Assembly: GCA_014529385.2 (NCBI GenBank)
Contig: CM043943.1
Location: 104,876,355 to 104,940,354, forward strand
DNA: 64,000 bases
Direction: 5' to 3'
Origin: Adiantum capillus-veneris
Taxonomy: Eukaryota > Streptophyta > Polypodiopsida > Polypodiales > Pteridaceae
The notes under the pieces were generated by a model. The model was given only the letters and a program-made list of their open reading frames with translations, had not been told where the DNA came from and did no database searches. Each line of letters starts with the position of its first letter. Within the stretch, counting starts at the first letter, position 1. Position numbers and translations under genes: made by a program. Of this stretch, positions 22,902-32,289 are shown piece by piece.

Positions 22902-24938
22902 CTATGAAGTGTCTGTGGGTGAAGCATTGTAGTTATTTTGGTCATGAGTTCTCAATGCAGTTGTAGAGCGACGATACAACATTCTTTCCAATAAAGCTGC
23001 TCTTTGTTTGATTGAAGGATTGGTGGTCGGGTTTTGGGTTGGTTTTGGCACTTCGGTAGTAGAATCAGTAGATGGATTCTTTGTTACCTTGTTGTCATTT
23101 TTTACAATCCAAATCTGCCTCCGCTTTGCTTGTGCTTGCCACAAACTCTTTGCGACCCAAACCTGTTTTGTTCTGTGTGTTGATTTCCTCGCCTTGAAAT
23201 ACCTAGGAGTTTTCGTTGATTGTATTGAAGTGAGTTCCTTTTTACAAATCTTTGGGATCCAAATTTGCTGGCTGTAGCTTTGTGCCGTCATGAACTTCTT
23301 TGGAATCCAGATCTGTTTCACTTTCCTTGATTGTCGGGGATCACTCTGTTGTCTGGTATTGAAGACTCTGTTTGTGTTTTCTGGCACCACCTTTTTTGGT
23401 CTCCATACCATCTTTGACTCCGTTTTTTTCCAAGGTTGAGCTGTTATAATATTGCTTGTCTTCCTTATCCACTGTTGAGAATTCCTCGTCGAAGAGTAAT
23501 CCGGTTGTATAGAAACTTTTGGTTGCCATTGCTTCTTCTTTTTCTCTGTTTGTTGTTTGCCCTTGTCCGTGGATTCTTCCTTTGGAGTTGGCTCTTCTCC
23601 TTTGGTGAACTTAACTGATTGACTTTCACCTTCGTATTTGATAAGCACTGAATTAGAACTCCAGTCAATCATTGCATTGTATTGCTTCTGCCATGGTTGT
23701 CCTAGCAATAATGGATGTTGTGTAGCTTGGTCTTCAACCACGTAAAACATATGAGGATACACATATTGGTTAATCTGTATATGTAAAACTGTGCATCCGA
23801 CAGTTTTGATTGAATTCTCAGAGTAACTTTTTAACTCTTGCTTGGCAGTTTGTAGTTTAGTGTCATTTGTCAATTGTCTATACAAACTGAGTGACAGTAG
23901 GTTAGCTTGAGCTCCTGAATCCAATAGTGCTCTGGCTTTGATTTGGTTGGTTCCTACTTTGCATTCAATGATGGGTTCTTCTTTGTCATTCCCCATTTCT
24001 GTTATACTAACTGCGTTTATTCCTATTACTTCTTCATTGCGCTGTTTCTGACGCAGTAGTCGTCTTTTCTCCATTCTTTCCTTCGCCTCGGCTTGCGCTT
24101 CCTCCTCAATCTTTTTCTTTTTCTGGACACGCAGCTTTTCTTGATGTATTTTGAGAAGCATGTCTTGTGTTAGCGGCAACAGATACTTTTTCACTCTGCA
24201 TCCACTAATCCAATTGGGCATTTCTTCTCCGTCTAATGTAGCAAGCTTGACGGCTCCACTTGGTGATAGATCTTTAATCACCAGAGGTCCCATCCCTCGC
24301 TTTTTAAGCTTCTTAGCATGCTGTTTCAGAGTGTAAACTAGGACATAGTCCCCAACTTTAAACTCTTTAGTCCGCACATGCTTATCAAAAAATTCCTTTT
24401 GTCGTCTTTTTTGAGCGTAGATGGAAGCTACTGCTTTTAGGCGAAGCTCATCTAGCTTTTCCAGGTCATCTATTCTATCAGTTTCTTTTTTGAATACAGT
24501 TCTCAACATGAAGTACGGAACCACGTCGTACCCGTCCTTGTCGCAAAATTTCGTTGTGGGACCATCCGGAATTGCACAAACATCTAGGGTTGCTAGAATG
24601 TGTGTCCATTCTAATGGTTCAAACGTGTCCTCTGGAAAGGGTTCTCCTACATAAGTTTCGTCTTCGATAGCCCTTTCTAAAACACATTCTTCTCGTTTCA
24701 GACTTCCACATTTCGAAGCTCCACACATCCATAACTCCTTGGGTTTACCTAACCAAGCTGGAAATTCGGATCCCGCCAAAGTAGGTGAATCAAATTCCTC
24801 TACCGGTGTTCGGTTCACATCTTTGTAGCTATGGTCTTTCAGGTTCACACGTGTAGTGGTTTCCATATTTCTCAAGTATATGTGATCGTAGCCCCAATCT
24901 TGGACCATTTTCAACTGTCTCATGAATGGTCTTCCCAA
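22902..24938 (-). CDS. 678-residue frame: integrase tail, second retropepsin-like site, W-x-P-K repeats
   Basis: The start (MGRPFMRQLKMVQDWGYD) reads as the end of a retropepsin. Residues about 165-275 match an integrase C-terminal region (QKEFFDKHVRTKEFKVGDYV, NWISGCRVKKYLLPLT). A charged linker (EEEAQAEAKERMEKRRLL) follows, then a second aspartic-protease-like site at about residue 336 (ALLDSGAQANLLSLSLYRQL) with a downstream HPLLLGQPW that resembles the second retropepsin motif. Residues 470-615 hold six or seven repeats around W-x-[PA]-K (MVWRPKK, IWIPKKF, IWIPKIC, VWVAKS, IWIVKN). Element E1 (3983-5195) has the same tail. The integrase core is not present. Function of the tail is unknown. 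Confidence 0.8.
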   Translation of the reverse strand: MGRPFMRQLKMVQDWGYDHIYLRNMETTTRVNLKDHSYKDVNRTPVEEFDSPTLAGSEFPAWLGKPKELWMCGASKCGSLKREECVLERAIEDETYVGEPFPEDTFEPLEWTHILATLDVCAIPDGPTTKFCDKDGYDVVPYFMLRTVFKKETDRIDDLEKLDELRLKAVASIYAQKRRQKEFFDKHVRTKEFKVGDYVLVYTLKQHAKKLKKRGMGPLVIKDLSPSGAVKLATLDGEEMPNWISGCRVKKYLLPLTQDMLLKIHQEKLRVQKKKKIEEEAQAEAKERMEKRRLLRQKQRNEEVIGINAVSITEMGNDKEEPIIECKVGTNQIKARALLDSGAQANLLSLSLYRQLTNDTKLQTAKQELKSYSENSIKTVGCTVLHIQINQYVYPHMFYVVEDQATQHPLLLGQPWQKQYNAMIDWSSNSVLIKYEGESQSVKFTKGEEPTPKEESTDKGKQQTEKKKKQWQPKVSIQPDYSSTRNSQQWIRKTSNIITAQPWKKTESKMVWRPKKVVPENTNRVFNTRQQSDPRQSRKVKQIWIPKKFMTAQSYSQQIWIPKICKKELTSIQSTKTPRYFKARKSTHRTKQVWVAKSLWQAQAKRRQIWIVKNDNKVTKNPSTDSTTEVPKPTQNPTTNPSIKQRAALLERMLYRRSTTALRTHDQNNYNASPTDTS

Positions 24939-27900
24939 TATGATATCATAGTTATTCTCCTTGCCAAAATCGACAATAGCAAAAGTATGTTCGTATTCAA
25001 TGCCGCAAAAGTCACTACAACTTTCTCTAATAACCCCATAGGTTTCTCCATGTGTCCATCTGCTAATTGGAGTTTCAACCTAGTCTTCCTTATTGCTGGT
25101 TTCCCCCATTTTTTCCAGATTTCTTTTGTAGCAATGGCTACCCCAGCTCCGCTGTCTAGTATTGCTATTGTGTTCACTCCTTGGAATTCAACTGGTAAGG
25201 TTGTATTCCCCTCTTCACCTTCGCAATACTCTCCAACCTTGTTTAAGGGTACAGGCTTAGCGTTCTTTTGTGGCTTGCTCAGCTCCTCAATGCTCTCTTG
25301 CAATCTCGATGTTGGATCTTTTATCCCGAATTTCTCCAAGCATTTTCCTACAGTGGTCCACATATGTGGTCTTAGCCTCAAAAGCTCAGCTAGAGTGATA
25401 GTGCATGTCACTGGTGTTGACAAAATCTCTATCAATCCTTGCGAGTCCATGACTTTTTCTGATGAGATTTTTGGTGAGGGAAGTGCTCTAATCTCGGATT
25501 TTGTTTCATACTCTCCTAAGTATGAAGGTAAGGTTTTCAGTGAATGAGGTTTGCTCTCCATTGTTCTAACAGAGCCCCCATCTCCCCAGTAAGATTGCAG
25601 ATCCAAGTCCACTTGAGATCCTGCCTCAAATTCCACTATGGGAGGATTCCTGATGTCCTTTTCCCAATTTGTCTGATTAGCTTGGCAACTTAGCTCGTTT
25701 GCAAAGTTTGCCTCTCTCACTTGTTTCCAAAATTCATTGTAATCCTCATCTTTTCCGTAAATCCTCTGTATGACTGGATGAAAACTCTCTATCTCCTGAT
25801 CGGTTGTGTTCAATACTATGCGGTCATCCTTTTGTGTATTTTCAGGCTTTTGTGCACTGGGAGTCTTTTCAGCTACCCGTGAAACGATAGTCTCTTGCTG
25901 AATTGGGTTTTCCTTTCCACAATTCATTGTTTCTTTTGGTGGTTCTAATAAGGCTTGTGCAGTCCCGATCATTCTCTGGCACATTTCAAGTCTCTGCTTT
26001 TCCAATTCTGCGTTTGGGTATGTCATCCACCTCTGTTCTTGTGTTTGGTTGTTCTTTAACCTAGCTTCGTAAGCTCTCATTAGTGCGTCCAATGGTTCGT
26101 GTACCTTGTCTACTAGCACTGATCCCCCTGAGCTTAAGCTCGTTGTTTCTTTGATACTCTTTTGTTTCGTTCTTTTCGGGCTCATCTCTCGTTTCCCGTT
26201 TTGACTCTCAAGTTTTTCTAATCTAGCTTTAGTTTGCTTTAGTTCCTCAGCTAGAATAGCGTCTTCACGTTCTTTTCTCAACTTCATGCGTGCTTTTCTA
26301 GCTTTCCATGTGTTTTTCTGACTCCGCGGTCCTTGACTAACTACGTCAGTCGCTAACTTTCCATTCTCAGGTTCTCTAGTGGTTTTCTTAGCTTGAGCTC
26401 TAGTAACAACTTGCGTTGGTATCAGAGTTTCATTTTCAGACCCACTGCTGGTAGAAATAGTTTCTAGCATATTCAATGTCGTCTTTTGCACTTTGTTTGG
26501 ATTCTTTGAACAATCCTCAATGAAGTGAGTAACCCCACACTCAGTGCAATAAGCGTTAATTCTAATGATTTCCGTATGTGGGCAAACATTCATCAGATGG
26601 TCACCTCCACACTTGTAACAGGGTCCTAGTGCTGGTCTTGGTCCCATTTGATTCGTCCTTTGTGGATAGGATGGTCTTTGTCCTGTTAACCCTCCATGAG
26701 CTATGAACATCAAGGTTCTTGCGTCCAAATTGTATCTCTCTTCATCAGAAGCACTTGTAATTGTTGGTATTCCAACATTCCCCATCATGCCCCATGGTTC
26801 TGGTTGTTTTGGTTCTTCTGGTGGGTAATACACTGTCGGAGACATGTGTGCACCCGATTCTTCATAATAGGCTTGAACAGGCACTAAGGCTTGTTCTTCC
26901 TGATTCTCTAAGGTTGGTGCATATCTAATGCCCACTGGTCTTGCTCCTGGTAAAGGTGGTTGTTGTCCCAATACCGGTTGCGGTCTTTCTATCCCCATAG
27001 GTCCCGGTACATTTCCCGTTGGGTATCGAGGTACTGGATGTATCTGAGGTGGTGCTAATTGAGCAGGAGGTGCATACTGGCGCTCCCTTACATACCCTTT
27101 GTTGTAATAACACTCCTCTGTTGGATGATTTGTCCATTTTTGTTCAATAGCACACCATTTCAGTGGTTTTGGCAATGGTTTTTGGTATGGTGCCATCCTT
27201 TTTAGAGCATCTTCTATCATTTGCTCTACATTTGGCATGGTTGTTGTTTGAACATTCTTTTTAGTGGTAGTCTCGCTCGCTACGGAGGAGGAGCTACTGG
27301 ATGCAGAATCTGTATCCGCTGACACCTCTCCGTAAACCGTACAGTTATCCACTAAGTACAATGCCTCTCTCGTTACTTGTTCGAAACTTGTACAAGCTTT
27401 CAAGTGCAAGTCCTTCTTGAGAGTGTCGTTCCTCAGTCCCTCAATAAAGAGAACAGATAGTCTGTCATCTTGTGGTCGTTCACGTACTGGACATCTCTCA
27501 ATGTATTGTTTGAAGCGAAGTGAAGCTTCCTTCACCTTTTCGTGTTCTCTCTGTTTAAAAGCATATATTTGTGAGACCGTATTGTGCTTAATCCCTCGTT
27601 TTGAGAATTCCTCAGCAAACTCTCTTAGCAAATGGTCGATGTCATGGAATTCCCCAATGTTCAGTGGTTGAAACCATGTCAATGCAGTACCTTCTAGAGT
27701 AAGACCAAATCCCTCGTATTGTGTATGGAAATCTGTTATCTGCTCAGCTCTTAAAACTTGCTTAAAGAGTGACACATGTGCATACGGATCTCCTGAACCA
27801 CCATACTTCTTTGGCATACACTTGGCTACTTGAGATGGTCTCATACGTCTATGATCTACTACCAATCTCATTGCTCCTGTGTCTCGGCTAAAGCTTTCTC

Positions 27901-28354
27901 TAGCACCATGGACTTCATGGGTTACCCTCATCGGTTCCTCTGCCCTGAATCTACTACTAGGAGGTAAATGTGATGGTTCCGCTTCAAACCTTGGACCTGG
28001 CGTGGTATAGGTGGGGATTGGAACTGCACTACCTCGATTCGTCTCCATTGACTCTCTGGAATGTAATGATCCCATTGGTCCGAGCTTCGAGTCCCAAGGT
28101 TGACTGAAAGAGTCAGCAACCTGAGTTCTTTGTCCTCCTGTTGTCATTGAGTTTTGCACTCCATTTGTTGGTGCTGGTCTATGTGAGTTAGAAGTAACAT
28201 AATACTGATGTAGAGGTCCCCCAAAGTATGTATATCCTTCTAATTCTTTCTTGCCCATTGTTGAGTATTGTCTGCCATACTTATCGTAAGCGGCAATTTT
28301 CACTTCCGATCCCTCTGTGTAGGTAAAGACATAAAGTCTTTTTTGGTCTGTCAA
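24920..28354 (-). CDS. 1144-residue Gag and retropepsin frame
   Basis: Residues about 176-340 are a plant retrotransposon Gag domain (KYGGSGDPYAHVSLFKQVL, LEGTALTWFQPL, IERCPVRERPQDDRLSVLF). Two cysteine knuckles follow near residues 580-605 (CYKCGGDHLMNVCPH, CTECGVTHFIEDC), the second an unusual spacing. A basic, coiled segment lies at about 690-730. A retropepsin site ILDSGAGVAIATKEIW lies near residue 1062. The frame is long and open. Gag should form the particle and bind RNA; the protease should cut it. The presence of Gag but no polymerase fits an element that supplies particles or is packaged by a partner. Confidence 0.85.
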   Translation of the reverse strand: MTDQKRLYVFTYTEGSEVKIAAYDKYGRQYSTMGKKELEGYTYFGGPLHQYYVTSNSHRPAPTNGVQNSMTTGGQRTQVADSFSQPWDSKLGPMGSLHSRESMETNRGSAVPIPTYTTPGPRFEAEPSHLPPSSRFRAEEPMRVTHEVHGARESFSRDTGAMRLVVDHRRMRPSQVAKCMPKKYGGSGDPYAHVSLFKQVLRAEQITDFHTQYEGFGLTLEGTALTWFQPLNIGEFHDIDHLLREFAEEFSKRGIKHNTVSQIYAFKQREHEKVKEASLRFKQYIERCPVRERPQDDRLSVLFIEGLRNDTLKKDLHLKACTSFEQVTREALYLVDNCTVYGEVSADTDSASSSSSSVASETTTKKNVQTTTMPNVEQMIEDALKRMAPYQKPLPKPLKWCAIEQKWTNHPTEECYYNKGYVRERQYAPPAQLAPPQIHPVPRYPTGNVPGPMGIERPQPVLGQQPPLPGARPVGIRYAPTLENQEEQALVPVQAYYEESGAHMSPTVYYPPEEPKQPEPWGMMGNVGIPTITSASDEERYNLDARTLMFIAHGGLTGQRPSYPQRTNQMGPRPALGPCYKCGGDHLMNVCPHTEIIRINAYCTECGVTHFIEDCSKNPNKVQKTTLNMLETISTSSGSENETLIPTQVVTRAQAKKTTREPENGKLATDVVSQGPRSQKNTWKARKARMKLRKEREDAILAEELKQTKARLEKLESQNGKREMSPKRTKQKSIKETTSLSSGGSVLVDKVHEPLDALMRAYEARLKNNQTQEQRWMTYPNAELEKQRLEMCQRMIGTAQALLEPPKETMNCGKENPIQQETIVSRVAEKTPSAQKPENTQKDDRIVLNTTDQEIESFHPVIQRIYGKDEDYNEFWKQVREANFANELSCQANQTNWEKDIRNPPIVEFEAGSQVDLDLQSYWGDGGSVRTMESKPHSLKTLPSYLGEYETKSEIRALPSPKISSEKVMDSQGLIEILSTPVTCTITLAELLRLRPHMWTTVGKCLEKFGIKDPTSRLQESIEELSKPQKNAKPVPLNKVGEYCEGEEGNTTLPVEFQGVNTIAILDSGAGVAIATKEIWKKWGKPAIRKTRLKLQLADGHMEKPMGLLEKVVVTFAALNTNILLLLSILARRITMISYWEDHS

Positions 28355-28414
28355 CTCTCCGGTGTAGGGTTCTTCACATCTATAATAGAGATCTTGCTCC
28401 CCATTATTATATTT

Positions 28415-28762
28415 TTATAGCCCCACATAGATGTTATCAGTGTTGATCCTTGTCGTTTCATTCTCTCTTCTTAACCTCGCATTAGGGAAGTTCATTATTG
28501 GTGCTTTCTCCTCGAGTTCTTCATCTATTTTGGCTTTGGTGCCCATCAATCCCCACTTGTCCACAATGTTAGGGTTTAGGACTACCAAGTACATGGTACC
28601 CTCGTCATCTAGATATCTATCTCCGCTATAGCTCACAGGCACTAAGTCCTTGAACTCACTAGGTCTATCTTCTATCTTTACACAATAGCGGTCCATTCCG
28701 TCTTTGTAGATCTTTGCACCTTGCTCATTGTCGTACTGGTATTTTATGAACAATAGCTTCAT
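28415..28762 (-). CDS. 115-residue short frame before gag
   Basis: A small protein beginning MKLLFIKYQYDNEQGAKIY, mixed charge, no domain I recognise. Its ATG overlaps the stop codon of the 92-residue frame upstream (ATGA, 28759-28762), a layout that allows re-initiation after termination. It precedes the gag frame by about 60 bases and may be a gag leader part. The relative order suggests a polycistronic leader. Coding status is inferred from length and position only. Confidence 0.5.
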   Translation of the reverse strand: MKLLFIKYQYDNEQGAKIYKDGMDRYCVKIEDRPSEFKDLVPVSYSGDRYLDDEGTMYLVVLNPNIVDKWGLMGTKAKIDEELEEKAPIMNFPNARLRRENETTRINTDNIYVGL

Positions 28763-29037
28763 TGTGGCGGAAGGGTTGATGATCCTGCTGCCATATTTTC
28801 TCTGTTGTTCAGGTTCGAGTGTTCGGTGAAAATCTCGTAAGACCTCTCTGAAGAAGTATCAGAAACACTTCCTTCAAAGATCGGCTCTAATGGTTGCACC
28901 CAACTTTGGTTTACACTTCCCTCGGTTGATATGAAACTTGTTGGTTCCCCTTGTTTTGGTTGATTATTCCGGAGATTCCTGCCCGATCTCAAATTCATCA
29001 ATTCCCCTAAAGGACTGTAACTTTTCCGTCTCGGCAA
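28759..29037 (-). CDS. 92-residue short frame, first in the element
   Basis: Starts MPRRKSYSPLGELMNLRSGR, basic then acidic. The LRSGR motif is common near the start of Athila-type Gag proteins, so this may be the N-terminal part of Gag. It is the first frame after the palindrome-bearing leader and ends in the ATGA overlap with the 115-residue frame. Confidence 0.5.
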   Translation of the reverse strand: MPRRKSYSPLGELMNLRSGRNLRNNQPKQGEPTSFISTEGSVNQSWVQPLEPIFEGSVSDTSSERSYEIFTEHSNLNNRENMAAGSSTLPPQ

Positions 29038-29166
29038 TTTGTTTTCCCCAAGTTTTTGTGGTTAGAATTGATCCAAACTGACTGATACTTGGTCAATTGT
29101 TTAATCTTGTCAGTTGGACAACTTCTCTTTCATCAAGTGAGAATTTTGTTACTGTTATGCTGAAAA

Positions 29167-29887
29167 AGACATTATACGCGTATGATGTCTTTTTTCACAG
29201 ATTTTGACTATTTTGGTTATGCTCACTCTCAGTGACCCCTTTATGCTCTATTCACTCATAAAATTCAGTTTGAACTCTGTTTGAGCAAGTTATGGCTAGT
29301 TCAGGCTTTTCTTGGCAATTTTCCGCTTTTGACTTGATTTTTGGGTCAATTGTGATCCAAATGGGATGAAACTTGAAATATAACCTCCAGACAGCTATTA
29401 CAATGGATCTGTGTTAGCAAAGTATCAAAATATGTCCAAAATTAGGTCAAAGACATCATACGCGTATGATGTCTTTTTCATCAATTTGGGTCCAAACTTG
29501 ATATTTATGCTTCCCACAGTGTTTGTAACAATCTTGTCAGGTCAGATTTCAAAAATAAGCAGTGGATGTGCCAAAAGACATTATACGCGTATGATGTCTT
29601 TTGTCCCAGATTTTGACTATTTTTGGTTTTAAGCCTTCTCCAATGTTTATAATTGAGTTTCAAGTGTTTTTGTCAGGTTTGAATGTAAAAACAAGATTTG
29701 AATCCAAAATTTCCTATTCTTTGCGTTTCTTGGACTCCGACTTGTCTTTTTGGGTTTCTTTGAGTGTTAATGTTCTTGTTTTAAGTTGATCTTAGGGTAA
29801 AACCCCCCTTCTAAACACTCTGGCAATGTCAAATTTTCAATTTTAGTCTCTGTTTAGGTCCTAAGACATCATACGCGTATAATGTCT
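29167..29887. repeat. Leader tandem region with four 24-bp palindromes
   Basis: Copies at 29167-29190, 29451-29474 (perfect), 29576-29599 and 29864-29887, spaced 284, 125 and 288 bp. The three imperfect ones each carry one change and all keep the ten central bases ATACGCGTAT. The spacers are related to those in 20252-21263 (for example GATCCAAATGGGATGAAACTT versus GATCCAAATTGGATAAAACTT, both short stretches). The region is in the 5' untranslated leader between primer site and first frame. Confidence 0.95.
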
Positions 29888-30408
29888 AAAGTTGCAGATT
29901 TCCAGTTTTTCAGCACAGAACTCTTCTAATAGCTCTTTTAAGTGCTCAGCAACAATCAGTTACACAGAAAATTTTTCTGAACTTTGTTTATTGCATATTT
30001 CACTACCAAAGCGACTTTTTCAGTGATCTAACATGCAATCAAACACATCAAGCAAATAGAACACCAATTGATAGCTCTAGATCAGGATCAAATCAGGCCC
30101 TACCTAAGCTACTTCTAATCATAAAATGGATTTTTTGCAATTGAAAATATAAAGAGATTTACTACCACACAAGGAGTAGCAAATGCTTTTTATGTCAACA
30201 ACCACTTAAACACCATCAAAAACAATCTAATCTAAGCTAAACTAAAAATACTGTCAACACGGAAGACCCAGGAATACCCCACTTCCTAGTATCTCTCGAG
30301 ACCTTCGGAGTCCACCACTCCTAGATCTTTTCTAACTAAAGTATACAAAGTAGTTTATACGACTCACCTCGTAGGATTAGTCTAAGGTCACCTACTTAGG
30401 GCTCTCGT

Positions 30409-30425
30409 CCCCGGCAGCGGCGCCA
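30409..30425 (-). other. Primer binding site (tRNA-Asp type)
   Basis: Minus-strand TGGCGCCGCTGCCGGGG, two bases inside the 5' LTR, matches the plant tRNA-Asp 3' end in 16 of 17 positions. Confidence 0.9.
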
Positions 30426-31053
30426 AATGTTAAGGCGGTTACGCCGCTAGCGGAAGCTAAATAGCGAGAACTCAACCAACAACAGAATTTGTCAGACGAG
30501 GACGGAGCTTGACCCGCAGGCGCATGGAAACAACTAGGTGGGTGTCAAATCACCTACTCGACCTTCTAATGACAATCACTACTAAGGAAATCAAATCTAA
30601 GTTCTAAAACACGCAAGTGACTGAAATCCGTACTACGAACGAATGCTATACGAAACAGGATCTAGAATCATTGAATCGATCTCAAACTCAAGGGGAAGTC
30701 TATGCACTAGGTAAGAACAACACCCTAAAGACTTGAACTGCAAAATCAACCTATAACCACTCCGTGCAGTAAACGCGTATGAAGACAAGCCGAAAAATAC
30801 AGGTGACCGAAACTTGACCCCGATGGTACGAATGTGTAGCTCTACTCGTTGTGGTTCTATAGATATGCTGCACACTCTATTCCGACACACGAGTTGGAAG
30901 AAAACTCACACCGAAGCTCGTAGGAACTTACCACACGTAGAAGCCGATAGCGCGCACTCTTGGTATCTGTGCGTAGCTCTCACCGTTGCTAACACAATGG
31001 TGGTGTCGCTTCTCCAATGGCGGCCCCGTAGCACGCGTAGCAAGGAGATAAGA

Positions 31054-31080
31054 CTCTCTCTCTCTCTCTCTCTCTCTCTC
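31054..31080. repeat. (CT)n microsatellite in the 5' LTR
   Basis: 27-bp CT run, GA in the element's sense, 71 bases downstream of the TATA box. The same tract in the 3' LTR (16455-16491) is 37 bp. Confidence 0.95.
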
Positions 31081-31150
31081 AGACACAGTCACGGCGCTCA
31101 AAAACTCACCTTTGATTAAATTGAATCTCCTTTAGGTTACAAAACTTTGG

Positions 31151-31158
31151 CTTATATA
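31151..31158 (-). promoter_or_regulatory. TATA box of the 5' LTR
   Basis: TATATAAG on the minus strand; expected to start the element's full-length transcript about 30 bases downstream, just before the GA tract. Confidence 0.55.
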
Positions 31159-31367
31159 CCTCAGCCTTGGAGGTGAGAACATCTCTAATTATTTACATCA
31201 GCAGGGGAAATTACGTCGGGATTACAATCTGGAAACTCAATTGAGTCCCGTTACTTAATGAATGGCTCAAATCAAAATTAATGTCGGAAAGACATTTATT
31301 ACAATCAATGGTTACAAAATGATGGGTGTGAGCAAAAATGTGGGTGTGATCCTCTGCTGGCTCAACA

Positions 31368-32289
31368 TAAGTATTGAATCTCTTGAAGGAAAAATTCTCG
31401 TTTCTTTTGGTTGAAAAAAAGCTGGTTCTCCCTCAATGCTTGAAAAATCACTTGGAGATGTTGCTTGTGTTCCTCCAAGGACTTGGAGTAGATGATGATA
31501 TCATTAAAGAACACTCTAGTGAACTTGCGGTAGGGTCTAAATATTTTCTCCATCAAATGATTCAATGTGGCTGGTGCATTGGTCAAGCCAAAAGGCATAA
31601 CTAGATATTCATAAAGACCAAACGTTGTACAAAACACGGTCTTTAGGATATCTTCATCCACTATCCTTATTTGATGATAGCCACTTTTAAGGTCAATCCT
31701 ACTGAAGTAGGTAGATCCTTGTAGCTTATCAAACAGATCTTCTACCCGAGGCACATGAAATCTATTTTTGATAGTGATATGGTTTAGTGCTCGATATTCC
31801 ACACCCATACGGTATGTACCATCTTTATTTTTCACTAAAAGGACTGGAGAACAAAGGGGAGAGGAGCTAGGCCTCACCATCCCCATGTCTACCAATTCTT
31901 GTACTTGCCTCATAACCTCCTCTCCCCAAGCATAGGAGAGAGGTGATCCTTTGCAATGAGCATCCTCTGTTGGAGCTTCGATGGTGGAAGCTCTAGAAAT
32001 CTCACTGCGGGCATTTCTCTTGGGGCAACAATGGTAGCCATGTCCTTGCTCCCCACACTTAAAACACTTATGTTCCTTGAGATTTCATGAGAGAGTTTGT
32101 TTTTACCTTTGTTTGTTTTTTTTCCTTGGACCAATTGTTGTTGTTATTGTTATTGGAATTGCCTTGGAAAAAATTTTGGGCATTGGTTTTCCCCTTTGCA
32201 TCACTTTTATCTTTGATTTCCATGGGCTTGACATTCCGTCTAGACCCTTGTTGGAAATTGATGCGACAAGCAACCATGGTGTGGTGGAT
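31368..32289 (-). mobile_element. Element B, part 2: RT and gag
   Basis: The fragment resumes with the TAAGT duplication and the RT motifs [34 protein letters not shown] and [14 protein letters not shown], then passes into the gag zinc-knuckle area. The protease seen in element A is not visible here. It stops at the Copia target duplication TGGAT (32285-32289). Confidence 0.8.

Larger units (their letters stand above)
15829..31367 (-). mobile_element. 15.5-kb Athila/Tat-type Ty3 element, pol-less, young
   Basis: A minus-strand element bounded by LTRs of 950 bp (15829-16778) and 940 bp (30428-31367), with identical 5-bp target duplications TAAGT on both sides. The LTRs differ at about five bases plus a CT-run length change, about 0.5%, so insertion is recent. 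A tRNA-Asp primer site (30409-30425) and a purine tract (16779-16790) are intact-looking. Five long frames are present: 92, 115, 1144, 678 and 1085 residues. No reverse transcriptase, RNase H or integrase core is visible, so it should depend on another element. It looks whole at its ends. Two non-coding regions with a 24-bp palindrome flank the gag-to-W-x-P-K block. It sits in the RT region of element B. Confidence 0.92.
30428..31367 (-). repeat. 5' LTR of the 15.5-kb element
   Basis: 940 bp, about 0.5% different from the 3' LTR by base changes; the only length difference is the CT run (27 versus 37 bp). TATA box at 31151-31158; palindrome half-site at 30773-30782. Confidence 0.95.
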
